A stretch of DNA of 52,734 nt. Origin: Rhodospirillales bacterium (GTDB lineage: Bacteria > Pseudomonadota > Alphaproteobacteria > Rhodospirillales > 2-12-FULL-67-15). The position numbers and the translations under genes were made by a program. Each line of letters starts with the position of its first letter. Position 1 is the stretch's first letter. Below are positions 19,910 to 30,750 of this stretch, piece by piece. The stretch spans positions 1 to 52,734 of the forward strand of contig VGZQ01000007.1 in assembly GCA_016872535.1 (NCBI GenBank), read 5' to 3'. The notes under the pieces were generated by a model. That model did no database searches. It saw nothing but the letters and a program-made list of their open reading frames with translations, and was not told where the DNA came from.

Positions 19910-20371
19910 ATGAGCAAACCGTCCGCGCCCCGCCGTCTCGCCGACAACGAGGCGATCGCCAAGATCAGCAACCTGCGCGTCAGCCCGCGCAAGCTCGGCC
20001 TAGTCGCTGGCCTGATCCGCGGCAAAAGTTGCGAGCAGGCGCTGGCGGAACTCCGTTTTTCCCGCCGCCGCATCGCCCAGGACGTGAAGAAGGTGCTTCA
20101 GTCCGCGATCGCCAACGCCGAAAACAATCACCAGCTCGACGTCGACAAACTTTACGTGTCCGAGGTTTCGGTCGGTCGCGGCCTGGTCATGCGCCGCTTC
20201 CACGCGCGCGGTCGCGGTCGCTCGGCAGGCATCGAAAAACCATTCAGTAATCTGCGTTTGGTCGTGCGCGAGCGCGAGGCCAAACCCGAGCCGGAGGCCA
20301 AGGCCGAAGGCAAATCCGAGGATAAGGCCGCAGCCAAGGGCAAGCGCGCGGCGAAAAAGGAAAGGGCGTAA
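19910..20371 (+). CDS. rplV: 50S ribosomal protein L22
   Basis: L22 lines the exit tunnel with L4. The 153-residue protein contains the core [20 protein letters not shown] and the tunnel-loop region [20 protein letters not shown]. The final 37 or so residues are a Lys/Glu/Ala-rich extension after the normal end (about residue 116). It starts 11 bases after rpsS, and rpsC follows after 3 bases. Confidence 0.97.
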   Translation: MSKPSAPRRLADNEAIAKISNLRVSPRKLGLVAGLIRGKSCEQALAELRFSRRRIAQDVKKVLQSAIANAENNHQLDVDKLYVSEVSVGRGLVMRRFHARGRGRSAGIEKPFSNLRLVVREREAKPEPEAKAEGKSEDKAAAKGKRAAKKERA

Positions 20372-20374
20372 CGC

Positions 20375-21052
20375 ATGGGCCAAAAGGTCAATCCGGTCGG
20401 GCTCAGGCTCGGCATTAACCGGACCTGGGATTCCCGGTGGTTCGCCGAGAACGACTACGGCAACCTGCTGCATGAGGATTTGCGCATTCGCAAGCTGTTG
20501 ACGGAGCGGCTCGCGCAGGCGGGCGTGTCGCGGATCGTCATCGAACGTCCGGCGAAAAAGGCGCGGGTGACCATCCATACCGCGCGGCCCGGGATCGTGA
20601 TCGGCCGCAAGGGCGCCGACATCGAGAAGCTCAAGGCCGAGGTCCAGAAGATGACCGGCTCCGAAGTCCACTTGAACATTGTCGAAATCCGCAAGCCGGA
20701 AATCGACGCTCGCCTGGTGGCCGAAAACATCGCCCAGCAGATGGAACGGCGCGTGTCGATCCGCCGCGCGGTCAAGCGGGCGGTACAATCGGCACAGCGT
20801 CTCGGTGCCGAAGGCATCCGCGTCAACTGCTCCGGGCGGCTCGGCGGCGCGGAAATCGCGCGCCTGGTGTGGTACCGCGAGGGCCGGGTGCCGCTGCATA
20901 CGCTGCGCGCCAACATCGATTTCGGCACCGCGACGGCCAAGACCTCCTATGGCACCTGCGGCGTCAAGGTTTGGATCTACAAGGGCGAGATCATGGCTCA
21001 TGACCCGATGGCGCTCGACAAGCTTGCCATCGAGCAACAGCCGGCGCGCTGA
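20375..21052 (+). CDS. rpsC: 30S ribosomal protein S3
   Basis: This 225-residue protein is part of the mRNA entry channel and its helicase activity. It has the start [16 protein letters not shown], a KH domain with [14 protein letters not shown] (about residues 71-84), and the C-terminal domain with [12 protein letters not shown] and [13 protein letters not shown]. Length and order are normal. Confidence 0.98.
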   Translation: MGQKVNPVGLRLGINRTWDSRWFAENDYGNLLHEDLRIRKLLTERLAQAGVSRIVIERPAKKARVTIHTARPGIVIGRKGADIEKLKAEVQKMTGSEVHLNIVEIRKPEIDARLVAENIAQQMERRVSIRRAVKRAVQSAQRLGAEGIRVNCSGRLGGAEIARLVWYREGRVPLHTLRANIDFGTATAKTSYGTCGVKVWIYKGEIMAHDPMALDKLAIEQQPAR

Positions 21053-21084
21053 ACGGGAACCGAACAACCAATACGGATCGTCTC

Positions 21085-21504
21085 ATGCAATCTCCGCTCA
21101 ATGTCAAATACCGCAAGGCGCACAAGGGCCGCATCCACGGCAAGGCCAAGGGCGGGTTCAGCCTGAACTTTGGCGAATACGGCCTCAAGGCGCTCGAGCC
21201 CGAGCGGGTCACCGCCCGCCAGATCGAGGCCGCGCGCCGGGCCCTGACCCGCCGCATGAGCCGCACCGGGCGCGTGTGGGTACGCGTGTTTCCCGACGTG
21301 CCGGTGTCGAAGAAGCCGGCCGAAGTGCGCATGGGCAGCGGCAAGGGCAGCCCGGAATTCTGGGTATGCCGGGTCAAGCCGGGCCGCATCCTGTTCGAGG
21401 TCGACGGCGTGTCGCGCGACGTAGCGGAGCAAGCTTTCGCGCTCGCCGCCGCCAAGCTGCCGATCAAGACCCGGCTCGTGACCCGCGCGCTGAAAGGGGC
21501 CTGA
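21085..21504 (+). CDS. rplP: 50S ribosomal protein L16
   Basis: L16 contacts the A-site tRNA elbow. The protein has 139 residues. It begins [20 protein letters not shown] and contains [11 protein letters not shown] and the conserved [22 protein letters not shown] region. Its conserved arginine in the RMGSGKG area is the usual hydroxylation target of the oxygenase RoxA in some bacteria. rpmC starts 4 bases after its stop. Confidence 0.98.
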   Translation: MQSPLNVKYRKAHKGRIHGKAKGGFSLNFGEYGLKALEPERVTARQIEAARRALTRRMSRTGRVWVRVFPDVPVSKKPAEVRMGSGKGSPEFWVCRVKPGRILFEVDGVSRDVAEQAFALAAAKLPIKTRLVTRALKGA

Positions 21505-21508
21505 ACCG

Positions 21509-21760
21509 ATGAAGCCCGCCGAAATCCGGACCATGAGCGACGATCAGTTGAAGGAATCTCTGGTCGGCTTGCGCAAGGAGGCGTTCAACCTGCGTTTCCA
21601 ACGCGCGAGCGGCCAGCTCGAGAACACGGCACGCGTGCGCGCCATCCGTCGCGACATCGCGCGCATCAAGACCCAGTTGACTCAACGGAAACTCGGCCAA
21701 GCGGCGCCGGTCAAAGCCGCTCCGGCGAAGAAACCGAAGGCCAAGGCCAAATCGGCGTAG
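21509..21760 (+). CDS. rpmC: 50S ribosomal protein L29
   Basis: This 83-residue two-helix protein lies at the tunnel exit next to L23. The helical hairpin (residues 1-63) has the conserved [20 protein letters not shown]. The last 18 or so residues form a Lys/Ala/Pro-rich tail ([15 protein letters not shown]) absent from the usual 65-residue form. Confidence 0.97.
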   Translation: MKPAEIRTMSDDQLKESLVGLRKEAFNLRFQRASGQLENTARVRAIRRDIARIKTQLTQRKLGQAAPVKAAPAKKPKAKAKSA

Positions 21761-21782
21761 GAAAGACAGGAGATAGCGTGCA

Positions 21783-22013
21783 ATGCCCAGGCGGGTTCTG
21801 AGCGGCGTCGTCGTCAGCGACAAGATGGACAAGACGGTGGTGGTGCGCGTCGAGCGCCGCTTCACGCACCCGATGTACAAAAAGATCATTCGTCGGTCCA
21901 AGAAATACGCCGCGCACGACGAAACGAACAAGCACAAGATCGGCGACGTGGTGACGATCCGCGAATGTCGCCCGATTTCGAAGAACAAGTGTTGGGAAGT
22001 GATCGCGGAGTGA
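21783..22013 (+). CDS. rpsQ: 30S ribosomal protein S17
   Basis: This 76-residue OB-fold protein binds the 5' domain of 16S rRNA and helps early assembly. It starts [20 protein letters not shown] and has the [15 protein letters not shown] and [11 protein letters not shown] segments typical of the family. AGGAG lies 10 bases before ATG 21,783. Length is normal. Confidence 0.97.
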   Translation: MPRRVLSGVVVSDKMDKTVVVRVERRFTHPMYKKIIRRSKKYAAHDETNKHKIGDVVTIRECRPISKNKCWEVIAE

Positions 22014-22047
22014 CATCCGAACTTCCGGGCGCGCGAAAGGTAAACCG

Positions 22048-22416
22048 ATGATTCAAGTCGAAACGAATTTGGAAGTAGCGGACAATTCCGGCGCGCGCCG
22101 CGTGCAGTGCATCAAGGTGCTCGGCGGATCGAAGCGGCGCTACGCCACCATCGGCGATGTAATCGTCGTATCGGTTAAAGACGCGATTCCGCGCGGCCGG
22201 GTCAAGAAGGGCGAGGTCGTGCAGGCGGTGATCGTTCGCACGACCAAGGACATCCGCCGCGCCGACGGTTCGGTGATCCGGTTCGATCGCAACGCCGCCG
22301 TGCTGGTCGATAAGCAGGGCGAACCGATCGGCACCCGAATCTTCGGGCCGGTCACCCGCGAGCTGCGAGCGAAAAAGTACATGAAGATCGTCTCGCTCGC
22401 GCCGGAAGTGTTGTGA
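22048..22416 (+). CDS. rplN: 50S ribosomal protein L14
   Basis: This 122-residue protein of the subunit interface is also the docking site of the silencing factor RsfS. It has the start [19 protein letters not shown] and the conserved ending [10 protein letters not shown]. It is the first gene of the classical spc operon; no separate promoter was evident in the 34-base gap after rpsQ. Confidence 0.98.
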   Translation: MIQVETNLEVADNSGARRVQCIKVLGGSKRRYATIGDVIVVSVKDAIPRGRVKKGEVVQAVIVRTTKDIRRADGSVIRFDRNAAVLVDKQGEPIGTRIFGPVTRELRAKKYMKIVSLAPEVL

Positions 22417-22433
22417 GGTAAGGCATTCGAGTC

Positions 22434-22760
22434 ATGGTCATGAAGCTGAAGATCAAGAAGGGCGACCGGGTCGTCGTCATTGCCGGTCGCGATAAGGGCA
22501 AGGTCGGCGAGGTGCTCAAGATGTATCCGCGCGAACTGCGCGCGGTCGTCCAAGGCGTGCATCGCGTCAAGCGTCACACCCGGCCGACCCAGGCCAATCC
22601 CCAAGGCGGAATCGTCGAAAAAGAGGGGACGATCCACGTCTCCAATCTCGCGCTGGTCGATCCCAAATCCGGCAAGGCGACCCGCGTCGGCTACAAGATT
22701 CTGAAGGACGGCCAAAAAGTGCGTTTTGCCCGCAAGTCGGGCGAAGTGATCGACAAGTGA
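22434..22760 (+). CDS. rplX: 50S ribosomal protein L24
   Basis: This assembly-initiator protein has a KOW motif ([20 protein letters not shown], about residues 7-26). From ATG 22,434 it has 108 residues; a second ATG at 22,440 would give 106, and the upstream purine tract (GAGGTAAGG) does not clearly decide between them. The segment [19 protein letters not shown] is characteristic. rplE starts 10 bases after the stop. Confidence 0.97.
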   Translation: MVMKLKIKKGDRVVVIAGRDKGKVGEVLKMYPRELRAVVQGVHRVKRHTRPTQANPQGGIVEKEGTIHVSNLALVDPKSGKATRVGYKILKDGQKVRFARKSGEVIDK

Positions 22761-22770
22761 GGAAGGCGCC

Positions 22771-23313
22771 ATGACGGCACGGTTGCAGGAACATTACGTC
22801 AAGACGGTCGCTCCGGCGCTGGCCAAGGAGTTCGGCTACACGAGCCCGATGCAGGTGCCGAAGCTGAGCAAGATCGTCATCAACATGGGCGTCGGCGAAG
22901 CCTCCCAGGACAAGAAGAAGATCGAAGGCGCAGTCAAAGAATTGACGGCGATCTCCGGACAGAAGCCCGTCGTCACGACGTCGCGCAAGTCGATCGCCAC
23001 TTTCAAGCTGCGCAAGGGCGTGCCGGTCGGTTGCATGGTCACGCTCCGGCGCGAGCGCATGTACGAATTTCTCGACCGGCTGGTCAACGTCGCTCTGCCG
23101 CGCGTCAAGGACTTCCGTGGGCTTTCGGGCAAGAGCTTCGACGGCCGCGGCAACTACACCATCGGCCTCAAGGAACAGACCGTGTTTCCCGAGATCGACT
23201 TCGACCAGATGGAGAAGACCCGGGGCATGGACATCGTGATTTGCACCACCGCCAAGACGGACGCGGAGGCCAAGGCCCTGCTCAAGGGCTTCGACCTGCC
23301 TTTTGCGTCCTGA
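22771..23313 (+). CDS. rplE: 50S ribosomal protein L5
   Basis: This 180-residue protein binds 5S rRNA and contacts S13 across the subunit interface. It has [15 protein letters not shown] (about residues 31-45), the [14 protein letters not shown] segment, and the loop with [20 protein letters not shown]. Length is normal. rpsN follows after 34 bases. Confidence 0.98.
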   Translation: MTARLQEHYVKTVAPALAKEFGYTSPMQVPKLSKIVINMGVGEASQDKKKIEGAVKELTAISGQKPVVTTSRKSIATFKLRKGVPVGCMVTLRRERMYEFLDRLVNVALPRVKDFRGLSGKSFDGRGNYTIGLKEQTVFPEIDFDQMEKTRGMDIVICTTAKTDAEAKALLKGFDLPFAS

Positions 23314-23347
23314 TTGGGAACGATCGGCAACTCAGGAGCGATACAGT

Positions 23348-23653
23348 ATGGCTAAGAAAAGTGCCATCGAGAGGAACGAAAAGCGCCGCCGGCTGGCGAA
23401 AAAACATGCCGCTCGCCGCGCCAAGCTGAAAGCCCTGGCCAGCGACAAGTCGCTGTCGCCGGAGGAACGGTTCGCCGCGCGGCTCAAGCTGGCGCAGCTG
23501 CCGCGCAATTCTTCGCCGAGTCGGTTTCGCCTGCGTTGCGAGCTGACCGGGCGCCCGCGCGGCAACTACCGGAAATTTAAGTTGTGCCGCATGGCGATTC
23601 GCGAGCTCGGCTCGTCGGGACAGATCCCCGGCATGATCAAGTCGAGCTGGTAA
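23348..23653 (+). CDS. rpsN: 30S ribosomal protein S14 (zinc-free type)
   Basis: This 101-residue protein of the 30S head ends in [11 protein letters not shown]. It is the longer C- form: the CxxC zinc pairs of short S14 are absent. ATG 23,348 has CAGGAG upstream and gives [14 protein letters not shown]; an open frame reaching 23,303 overlaps the end of rplE and is not supported. Confidence 0.97.
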   Translation: MAKKSAIERNEKRRRLAKKHAARRAKLKALASDKSLSPEERFAARLKLAQLPRNSSPSRFRLRCELTGRPRGNYRKFKLCRMAIRELGSSGQIPGMIKSSW

Positions 23654-23667
23654 GGGAGACCCCGGAT

Positions 23668-24066
23668 ATGGCGATGACCGATCCCATCGGCGATATGATC
23701 GCGCGGATCCGCAACGGCCAGCACGCACGCCTGAGCGAGGTGACCGTGCCGGCGTCGCGCTTCCGCAGCGACGTGCTCGATGTCCTGAAGCGCGAGGGAT
23801 TCATCCGCGACTTCGAGGTGACCGAAGTTCGCCCCGGCGTCGGCGAAATCCGGATCGAACTCAAGTACCACGAGGGCGACCCGGTGATCCGCGAAATTTC
23901 GCGCGTGTCGCGTCCCGGCCGTCGGGTCTATTCCAAGATCAAGGAACTGAGCAAGGTCTACAACGGCCTCGGCATCTCGATCCTGTCCACGCCGCGCGGC
24001 GTGATGTCGGATGCGGAAGCGCGTGCCGCCAACGTCGGCGGCGAAGTGCTCTGCCGCGTGTTCTAA
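23668..24066 (+). CDS. rpsH: 30S ribosomal protein S8
   Basis: This 132-residue protein organises the central domain of 16S rRNA and is the spc operon repressor in E. coli. It begins MAMTDPIGDMIARIRN and ends with the conserved STPRGVMSDAEAR and GGEVLCRVF. ATG 23,668 has GGGAG upstream and gives the standard length; the longer open frame upstream overlaps rpsN. Confidence 0.97.
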   Translation: MAMTDPIGDMIARIRNGQHARLSEVTVPASRFRSDVLDVLKREGFIRDFEVTEVRPGVGEIRIELKYHEGDPVIREISRVSRPGRRVYSKIKELSKVYNGLGISILSTPRGVMSDAEARAANVGGEVLCRVF

Positions 24067-24087
24067 GAAGATCCAAGGAACGCAATC

Positions 24088-24621
24088 ATGTCCCGCGTCG
24101 GAAAAAATCCCGTCAAGGTGCCCGCCGGAGTTACGGTCGAGTTGGCCGGAACCCGGGTTACCGCCAAGGGCAAGCTCGGCGAGCTTACGGCCGACTACGG
24201 CCGCGATGTCGTGCTCGCGCGCGAGGGCGACGGAATCGTCGTCAAGCCGGCCTCCGAATCCCATCAGGCGCGTCGGATGTGGGGCACGGCGCGCGCTAGC
24301 ATCCGCAACATGATCGAGGGCGTAACGACCGGGTATTCGGAAAAGCTCGATATCAGCGGTGTCGGCTTCCGCGCCGCCGTTCAGGGCAAGGACCTGGTCT
24401 TGCAACTCGGCTACAGCCACGAGGTCCGTTACCCGATTCCGGCCGGCATCAAGATCGCGTGCCCGGAGCAGACCCAGATCACGATCGCCGGATCGGACCG
24501 GCGCCTGGTCGGGCAGGTGGCGGCGAACATCCGCGACTTCCGTCCACCCGAACCCTACAAGGGCAAGGGAATCAAGTACGCGAACGAAACGATTCTCCGC
24601 AAGGAAGGCAAGAAGAAGTAG
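24088..24621 (+). CDS. rplF: 50S ribosomal protein L6
   Basis: This 177-residue two-domain protein lies near the sarcin-ricin loop and factor site. It starts [14 protein letters not shown], has the [20 protein letters not shown] segment at the start of domain II, and ends with [16 protein letters not shown] followed by a lysine-rich end. rplR begins 2 bases after its stop. Confidence 0.98.
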   Translation: MSRVGKNPVKVPAGVTVELAGTRVTAKGKLGELTADYGRDVVLAREGDGIVVKPASESHQARRMWGTARASIRNMIEGVTTGYSEKLDISGVGFRAAVQGKDLVLQLGYSHEVRYPIPAGIKIACPEQTQITIAGSDRRLVGQVAANIRDFRPPEPYKGKGIKYANETILRKEGKKK

Positions 24622-24623
24622 CC

Positions 24624-24986
24624 ATGGCCAAATCGAAAGTTCTATTCGGTCGGCGCAAGAAGCGGATCCGCCGGTATATCGCGCGGAGCGGTGGCCGCCG
24701 TCCGCGCTTGTCGATCTTCCGCTCCGGCCGGCACATCTACGCCCAGGTCATCGACGACCATAAGGGCGTTACGCTGGCGGCGGCATCGACGCTGGAAAAG
24801 GAATCGCGCGCGCGCCTCAAGAAAGGCGCCAACGTCGCCGCGGCGGGCGAGATCGGCAAGCTGATCGCCGAGCGCGCGCTGAAGGCCGGAATCAAGAACG
24901 TGGTGTTCGATCGCGGCGGCTACCGCTACCACGGCCGAATCAAGGCGCTGGCCGACGCGGCCCGCGCCGGCGGCTTGTCGTTCTAG
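24624..24986 (+). CDS. rplR: 50S ribosomal protein L18
   Basis: This 120-residue protein binds 5S rRNA with L5 and L25. The N-terminus is basic ([15 protein letters not shown]) and the core has [18 protein letters not shown] and [22 protein letters not shown], both conserved. ATG 24,624 gives the family length; longer open frame upstream is an artefact over rplF. Confidence 0.98.
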   Translation: MAKSKVLFGRRKKRIRRYIARSGGRRPRLSIFRSGRHIYAQVIDDHKGVTLAAASTLEKESRARLKKGANVAAAGEIGKLIAERALKAGIKNVVFDRGGYRYHGRIKALADAARAGGLSF

Positions 24987-25017
24987 CCGAACGGAATTTC
25001 AGGAGGAGTCGCAAGCG

Positions 25018-25695
25018 ATGGCGGATATCCAGGCAATGGCGGAGACGGAAGAGGCCAGCGAAAGCACGGAACGTCCGCGCGGGCGCGGGCGGGCCGGCGG
25101 CCGCGGCCGTGGGCGCGGGCGCGGCGAAGGGCGCGAGGGCCGCGAAAGCCGCGAGTCGCGCGAAGGCCAATCGCGCGAAGAATCCGATCTCGTCGACCGG
25201 CTGGTCAGCATCAACCGCGTCGCCAAGGTGGTGAAGGGCGGCCGCCGCTTCGCCTTCGCCGCGCTGGTGGTGGTCGGCGACGGCAAGGGCCGTGTCGGCT
25301 ACGGCACCGGCAAGGCGCGCGAAGTGCCGGAAGCGATCCGCAAGGCGACCGATCAGGCCAAGCGCGCCATGATCCGGGTGCCGCTGCGCGATCGGCGCAC
25401 CCTGCATCACGATCTGGTCGGGCATTACGGCGCCGGACGCGTCGTGTTGCGCGCGGCCGATCCCGGCACCGGCATCATCGCCGGTGGCCCGATGCGCGCG
25501 GTGTTCGAAACCATGGGCGTTCACGACGTGGTCGCCAAGTCGGTCGGCACCGCCAATCCGCACAACATGGTCAAGGCGACCTTCGCCGCCCTCAAGGGTA
25601 TGATGTCGCCGCGCGTGGTCGCCTCCCGGCGCGGCAAGAAGGTCGGCGATTTGGTCGGCCGGCGCGGTGAAGCCGGCCCCGGCGACAAAGACTGA
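25018..25695 (+). CDS. rpsE: 30S ribosomal protein S5 with Arg-Gly-rich N-terminal extension
   Basis: S5 takes part in the mRNA entry channel and in decoding fidelity. The 225-residue protein has an ordinary S5 core from about residue 55 ([38 protein letters not shown]). It is preceded by about 53 unusual residues: residues 20-38 are dense in RG repeats, and 39-55 carry RES/REG repeats. Bacterial S5 is usually 160-190 residues. ATG 25,018 has a strong GGAGGAG tract, so the extension is probably translated; the next in-frame ATG (25,036) removes only six residues. Function unknown; RG repeats often bind RNA. Confidence 0.96.
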   Translation: MADIQAMAETEEASESTERPRGRGRAGGRGRGRGRGEGREGRESRESREGQSREESDLVDRLVSINRVAKVVKGGRRFAFAALVVVGDGKGRVGYGTGKAREVPEAIRKATDQAKRAMIRVPLRDRRTLHHDLVGHYGAGRVVLRAADPGTGIIAGGPMRAVFETMGVHDVVAKSVGTANPHNMVKATFAALKGMMSPRVVASRRGKKVGDLVGRRGEAGPGDKD

Positions 25696-25725
25696 TAAAG
25701 AACCGACGAGCGAGGGACCGCGGCG

Positions 25726-25923
25726 ATGAACGCAAAATCCAAGAACCGCGTGCGCGTGACGCAAGTGCGCAGCGCCGGCAAGCGCACCAAAGACCAGCAG
25801 GCGACCTTGGTCGGCCTCGGTCTCGGCAAGCTGCATCGCACCCGCGAACTCGAGGATACGCCATCGGTGCGCGGCATGATCGCCAAGGTGAAACACTTGG
25901 TGACGGTCGACACGGCAAAATAA
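25726..25923 (+). CDS. rpmD: 50S ribosomal protein L30
   Basis: This 65-residue protein has the L30 pattern: [19 protein letters not shown], then [21 protein letters not shown]. It sits between rpsE and rplO as in most spc operons. Some bacteria lack rpmD, so its presence is useful for placement. rplO follows after 12 bases. Confidence 0.97.
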   Translation: MNAKSKNRVRVTQVRSAGKRTKDQQATLVGLGLGKLHRTRELEDTPSVRGMIAKVKHLVTVDTAK

Positions 25924-25935
25924 AGGACGGCGACC

Positions 25936-26595
25936 ATGAAATTGAACGAAATCCGCGACAATTTCGGCGCGACGCAGGTGCGCAAGCGCATCGGGCGCGG
26001 CATCGGCTCGGGCAAGGGTAAGACCGGCGGCCGCGGCGGCAAGGGCCAGACCGCGCGCAGCGGCGTCTCCGTGCTGTCGTTCGAGGGCGGCCAGATGCCG
26101 CTCTACCGCCGCCTGCCGAAGCGCGGCTTCAACAATCCCTTCCGCCGCGAGTTGGTCGAGGTCAATCTCGGCCAGGTGCAGCGCGCGGTCGATGCCGGCC
26201 GCCTCAAGTCGGATACGGTCGTCGACGGCGCGGCGATGATTGCCGCCGGCGTGATCCGGCGCGAACGCGACGGCGTCAAGCTGCTGGCCAAGGGCGAACT
26301 CAAGGCGCCGATCAAGTTTTCCGTCACGGCGGCGTCGAAAGGGGCTCTTGCCCAGATCGCCAAGGCCGGCGGCCAGGTCGCGTTCCCGCCGTCCAAACCC
26401 GAACGGCCGACCCGCGGCAAGAAGATCAAGCGCGACGCGGCCGAGGCCCAGGCCAAAGCCGACCGAGCCAAGGCCGCCGCCGCGGCCGAGGCCAAGGCGG
26501 CCGAAGCCAAGTCGAAGCCCAAGGCCGAAAAGCCGGCCAAGGCCGAAGTCAAGATCGCACCCAAATCCGACAAGACCAAACCCGAAAAGGGTTGA
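25936..26595 (+). CDS. rplO: 50S ribosomal protein L15 with long Lys/Ala tail
   Basis: L15 is a late-assembly protein with a long N-terminal strand buried in rRNA. The first 153 or so residues are ordinary (IGRGIGSGKGKTGGRGGKGQ at 19-38; GGQMPLYRRLPKRGFNN). Residues 154-219 form an extra tail, rich in Lys, Ala, Glu and Pro, that resembles histone-like low-complexity tails. Typical L15 is about 150 residues, so this is one of the largest extensions in the cluster. Confidence 0.97.
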   Translation: MKLNEIRDNFGATQVRKRIGRGIGSGKGKTGGRGGKGQTARSGVSVLSFEGGQMPLYRRLPKRGFNNPFRRELVEVNLGQVQRAVDAGRLKSDTVVDGAAMIAAGVIRRERDGVKLLAKGELKAPIKFSVTAASKGALAQIAKAGGQVAFPPSKPERPTRGKKIKRDAAEAQAKADRAKAAAAAEAKAAEAKSKPKAEKPAKAEVKIAPKSDKTKPEKG

Positions 26596-26638
26596 GCGGT
26601 CGGATCGCGTCACGTCACCGGAGTAACGGAGTCGGACC

Positions 26639-27979
<1,341 letters not shown>

Positions 27980-27981
27980 CC

Positions 27982-28629
27982 ATGCCGAATCTGATTCTTC
28001 TCGGGCCGCCGGGCGCCGGCAAGGGCACCCAGGCCAAGATCGTCCAGGACAAGCATAAGATCGTTCAGCTGTCGACCGGCGACATGCTGCGTGCCGAGGT
28101 CGCGGCCGGCTCCGAACTCGGCCGCAAGGCGAAGGCGATCATGGAAAAGGGCGAGCTGGTCCCCGACGACCTGATCGTGAAGATGATCGAAGGCCGGATC
28201 GCCAAGCCGGATTGCAAGAACGGCTTCATTCTCGACGGCTTCCCGCGCACCATCCCGCAGGCCGAGGCGTTGGACGCCATGCTCAAGAAGGCGGGGCTCA
28301 AGATCGACCACGTGATCGAAATGCGCGTCGACGACGAGGCCATGGTCAGCCGCATCACCGGGCGCTACGCCTGCGCCAAATGCGGGGCCGGTTACCACGA
28401 CACCCTGCAGATGCCCAAGACCAAGGGGGTTTGCGACAAGTGCGGCGGAAAGGAGTTCACCCGCCGTGCCGACGACAACGCCGATACCGTCCGCTCGCGG
28501 CTCAAGGCTTACCACGCCCAGACCGCTCCGATCGCCGACCACTACCGGAAAAAGGGCAACCTCAAGGGGGTCGACGGCATGGCCCCGATCCCGGAAGTGA
28601 CCCGCCAAATCGCGGCGATCCTGGGTTAG
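27982..28629 (+). CDS. adk: Adenylate kinase, zinc-site LID type
   Basis: This enzyme interconverts ATP + AMP and 2 ADP. The 215-residue long form has P-loop GPPGAGKGT (residues 8-16), the AMP-binding STGDMLR, and FILDGFPRT. The LID carries four cysteines, C131, C134, C151 and C154, in two CxxC pairs, the arrangement that binds structural zinc in many Gram-positive and some alphaproteobacterial enzymes; E. coli Adk lacks it. The secY-adk order with tight spacing is standard. Confidence 0.98.
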   Translation: MPNLILLGPPGAGKGTQAKIVQDKHKIVQLSTGDMLRAEVAAGSELGRKAKAIMEKGELVPDDLIVKMIEGRIAKPDCKNGFILDGFPRTIPQAEALDAMLKKAGLKIDHVIEMRVDDEAMVSRITGRYACAKCGAGYHDTLQMPKTKGVCDKCGGKEFTRRADDNADTVRSRLKAYHAQTAPIADHYRKKGNLKGVDGMAPIPEVTRQIAAILG

Positions 28630-28660
28630 GGGAGAGGGGTAGGAAACAGGGTAGGAATGG

Positions 28661-28688
28661 TTGACAGGTCGCAATCCACGCGTATAAT
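28661..28688 (+). promoter_or_regulatory. Consensus sigma-70 promoter for rpsM-rpsK-rpoA-rplQ
   Basis: TTGACA (28,661-28,666) and TATAAT (28,683-28,688) both match the consensus exactly, with a 16-base spacer. Transcription should start near 28,695, about 60 bases before rpsM. It is the best promoter seen in the window and gives the alpha operon genes transcription independent of the long upstream run. Confidence 0.85.
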
Positions 28689-28754
28689 CCGCGCCTCTTT
28701 CCGCCCTCGCGGAGAGATTATCTTTTATTTCCAGATACTTAAGGAGAACCGGCC

Positions 28755-29138
28755 TTGGCGCGAATCGCTGGCGTGAACATTCCGACCGCCAAAAGGGTCG
28801 AGGTCGCCCTCACGTATATCTACGGTATCGGCCCGGTGCTGTCGAAGAAGATCTGCGGCGAGGTCGGCATCCCCGCCAACCGTCGGGTCAATCAGCTGAC
28901 CGAAGAAGAGATTCTCCGCATCCGCGAGGTCATCGACCGCGACTACACGGTCGAAGGCGACCTCCGCCGCGAGGTGGCGACCAACATCAAGCGCCTGATG
29001 GATCTCGGCTGCTATCGGGGCTTGCGCCATCGCCGCGGCCTGCCGGTGCGCGGCCAGCGAACCCACACCAACGCGCGCACCCGCAAGGGCCCCGTGCGCA
29101 TTGCCATCGCCGGCAAGAAGAAAGTTACCAAGGGCTGA
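28755..29138 (+). CDS. rpsM: 30S ribosomal protein S13
   Basis: This 127-residue protein of the 30S head contacts P-site tRNA and L5. The start is TTG 28,755: it gives [20 protein letters not shown] after the initiator and has AAGGAG (28,741-28,746) eight bases upstream. The helical core and the basic tail with [11 protein letters not shown] are normal. The non-ATG start may lower its translation. Confidence 0.97.
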   Translation: MARIAGVNIPTAKRVEVALTYIYGIGPVLSKKICGEVGIPANRRVNQLTEEEILRIREVIDRDYTVEGDLRREVATNIKRLMDLGCYRGLRHRRGLPVRGQRTHTNARTRKGPVRIAIAGKKKVTKG

Positions 29139-29201
29139 TCCGTCCCTCTCCGGACTAGCCTCCGTTCGACCGTCGCTCGAAGTCACTCGCAAGGAACGAT
29201 C

Positions 29202-29630
29202 ATGGCCAAAACCGCATCCGCTCCCGCCCAGGCTGCCGCCGAAGCCAAACCGGCAACGCGCGCGCGGCGCAAGGAGCGCAAGAACATCGTCTCCGGCATC
29301 GCGCACGTGAACGCCAGCTTCAACAACACGATGATCACCATCACCGACGCGCAGGGCAACGCCATCGCCTGGGCGTCGGCCGGCAGCTCGGGCTTCAAGG
29401 GCTCGCGCAAGTCGACGCCCTACGCCGCCCAGGTGGCGGGCGAGGCGGCCGGGCGCAAGGCGCTCGAACACGGGATGAAAACGCTCGAGGTCGAAGTCAA
29501 AGGTCCGGGCTCGGGGCGCGAATCCGCGCTGCGCGCCCTGCAAAACGTCGGCTTCACCATTACCGCCATCCGCGATGTGACGCCGATACCGCACAACGGT
29601 TGCCGGCCGCGCAAGCGTCGACGGGTCTAG
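29202..29630 (+). CDS. rpsK: 30S ribosomal protein S11
   Basis: This 142-residue protein lines the mRNA exit at the platform. The core from about residue 27 has [20 protein letters not shown] and ends with [15 protein letters not shown], which are typical. The first 20 or so residues form an Ala/Lys/Thr-rich N-terminal addition compared with the usual 129-residue protein. AAGGA lies upstream of ATG 29,202. Confidence 0.98.
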   Translation: MAKTASAPAQAAAEAKPATRARRKERKNIVSGIAHVNASFNNTMITITDAQGNAIAWASAGSSGFKGSRKSTPYAAQVAGEAAGRKALEHGMKTLEVEVKGPGSGRESALRALQNVGFTITAIRDVTPIPHNGCRPRKRRRV

Positions 29631-29709
29631 GCGTCCGACGTCGTCTTTCGATCGTGCTCGGCGCGCGGCGCGCCTTGCCGCCAGTCATAGCGAACAAGAG
29701 GATCGATCC

Positions 29710-30726
29710 GTGATTCAGAAAAATTGGGAAAAGCTGATCAAGCCGTCCAAGCTCGAAATCCACGCGAGCGACGATCCGAAACGGCGTGCGACCATCATCG
29801 CCGAGCCGCTCGAGCACGGGTTCGGCCTGACGCTCGGCAACGCGCTCCGGCGGGTGCTGCTGTCCTCGCTCCAGGGCGCGGCGGTCACCTCGATCCAGAT
29901 CGACGGCGTGCTGCATGAATTCTCGACCATCCCCGGCGTGCGCGAGGACGTGACCGACATCGTCCTTAATATCAAGATGCTTGCCATCAAGATGCACGGC
30001 GACGGGCCGAAACGCATGACGCTGACGGCCGAAGGACCGTGCGAAGTCACCGCTGGCATGATTTCGGCGGGCGGCGATATCGAAATCCTCAATCCCGATC
30101 TCGTCATCTGCGCCCTCGACAAGAAAGCGACGCTGAACATGGAACTGATGGTCGAGTCGGGCAAAGGCTACGTTCCCGCCAATCAGAGCCGTCCGGAAGA
30201 TTCGCCGATCGGGCGCATTCCGGTGGATGCCGTGTTTTCGCCGGTGCGGAAAGTGGCCTATAAGGTCGACGCTACTCGCCACGGCCAGTACACCGATTAC
30301 GACAAGCTCACGCTCGACGTCACCACCAATGGCACTGTCAGCCCCGAGGACGCGGTCGCGCTCGCGGCGCGCATCGTCACCGACCAGATGCAGCTCTTCA
30401 TCAATTTCGAGGAACCGAAACTCGCCACCGCGGTGGATGCGCGCGAAGACCTGCCGTTCAGCCGCAACCTGCTGAAAAAAGTCGAGGAATTGGAACTGTC
30501 GGTTCGTTCGGCCAACTGCCTCAAGAACGACAACATCATTTACATCGGCGATCTGGTCCAGAAGTCGGAGGCGGAAATGCTCCGCACTCCGAATTTCGGG
30601 CGCAAGTCGCTTAACGAAATCAAGGAAGTGCTCGCCCACATGGGGCTGCATCTCGGCATGCAGATTCCCAATTGGCCGCCCGAGAACATCGAGGAACTGG
30701 CCAAAAAGCTGGAAGAGCCGTACTGA
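29710..30726 (+). CDS. rpoA: DNA-directed RNA polymerase subunit alpha
   Basis: This 338-residue subunit starts polymerase assembly as a dimer and binds UP elements and activators through its C-terminal domain. The start is GTG 29,710, giving [15 protein letters not shown]. The N-terminal domain has [20 protein letters not shown] (dimer interface). The C-terminal domain starts near [14 protein letters not shown] and has [16 protein letters not shown], with the residue pair that contacts DNA. Confidence 0.98.
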   Translation: MIQKNWEKLIKPSKLEIHASDDPKRRATIIAEPLEHGFGLTLGNALRRVLLSSLQGAAVTSIQIDGVLHEFSTIPGVREDVTDIVLNIKMLAIKMHGDGPKRMTLTAEGPCEVTAGMISAGGDIEILNPDLVICALDKKATLNMELMVESGKGYVPANQSRPEDSPIGRIPVDAVFSPVRKVAYKVDATRHGQYTDYDKLTLDVTTNGTVSPEDAVALAARIVTDQMQLFINFEEPKLATAVDAREDLPFSRNLLKKVEELELSVRSANCLKNDNIIYIGDLVQKSEAEMLRTPNFGRKSLNEIKEVLAHMGLHLGMQIPNWPPENIEELAKKLEEPY

Positions 30727-30750
30727 GATCGCCGAAAGGGAATTCCGCCC

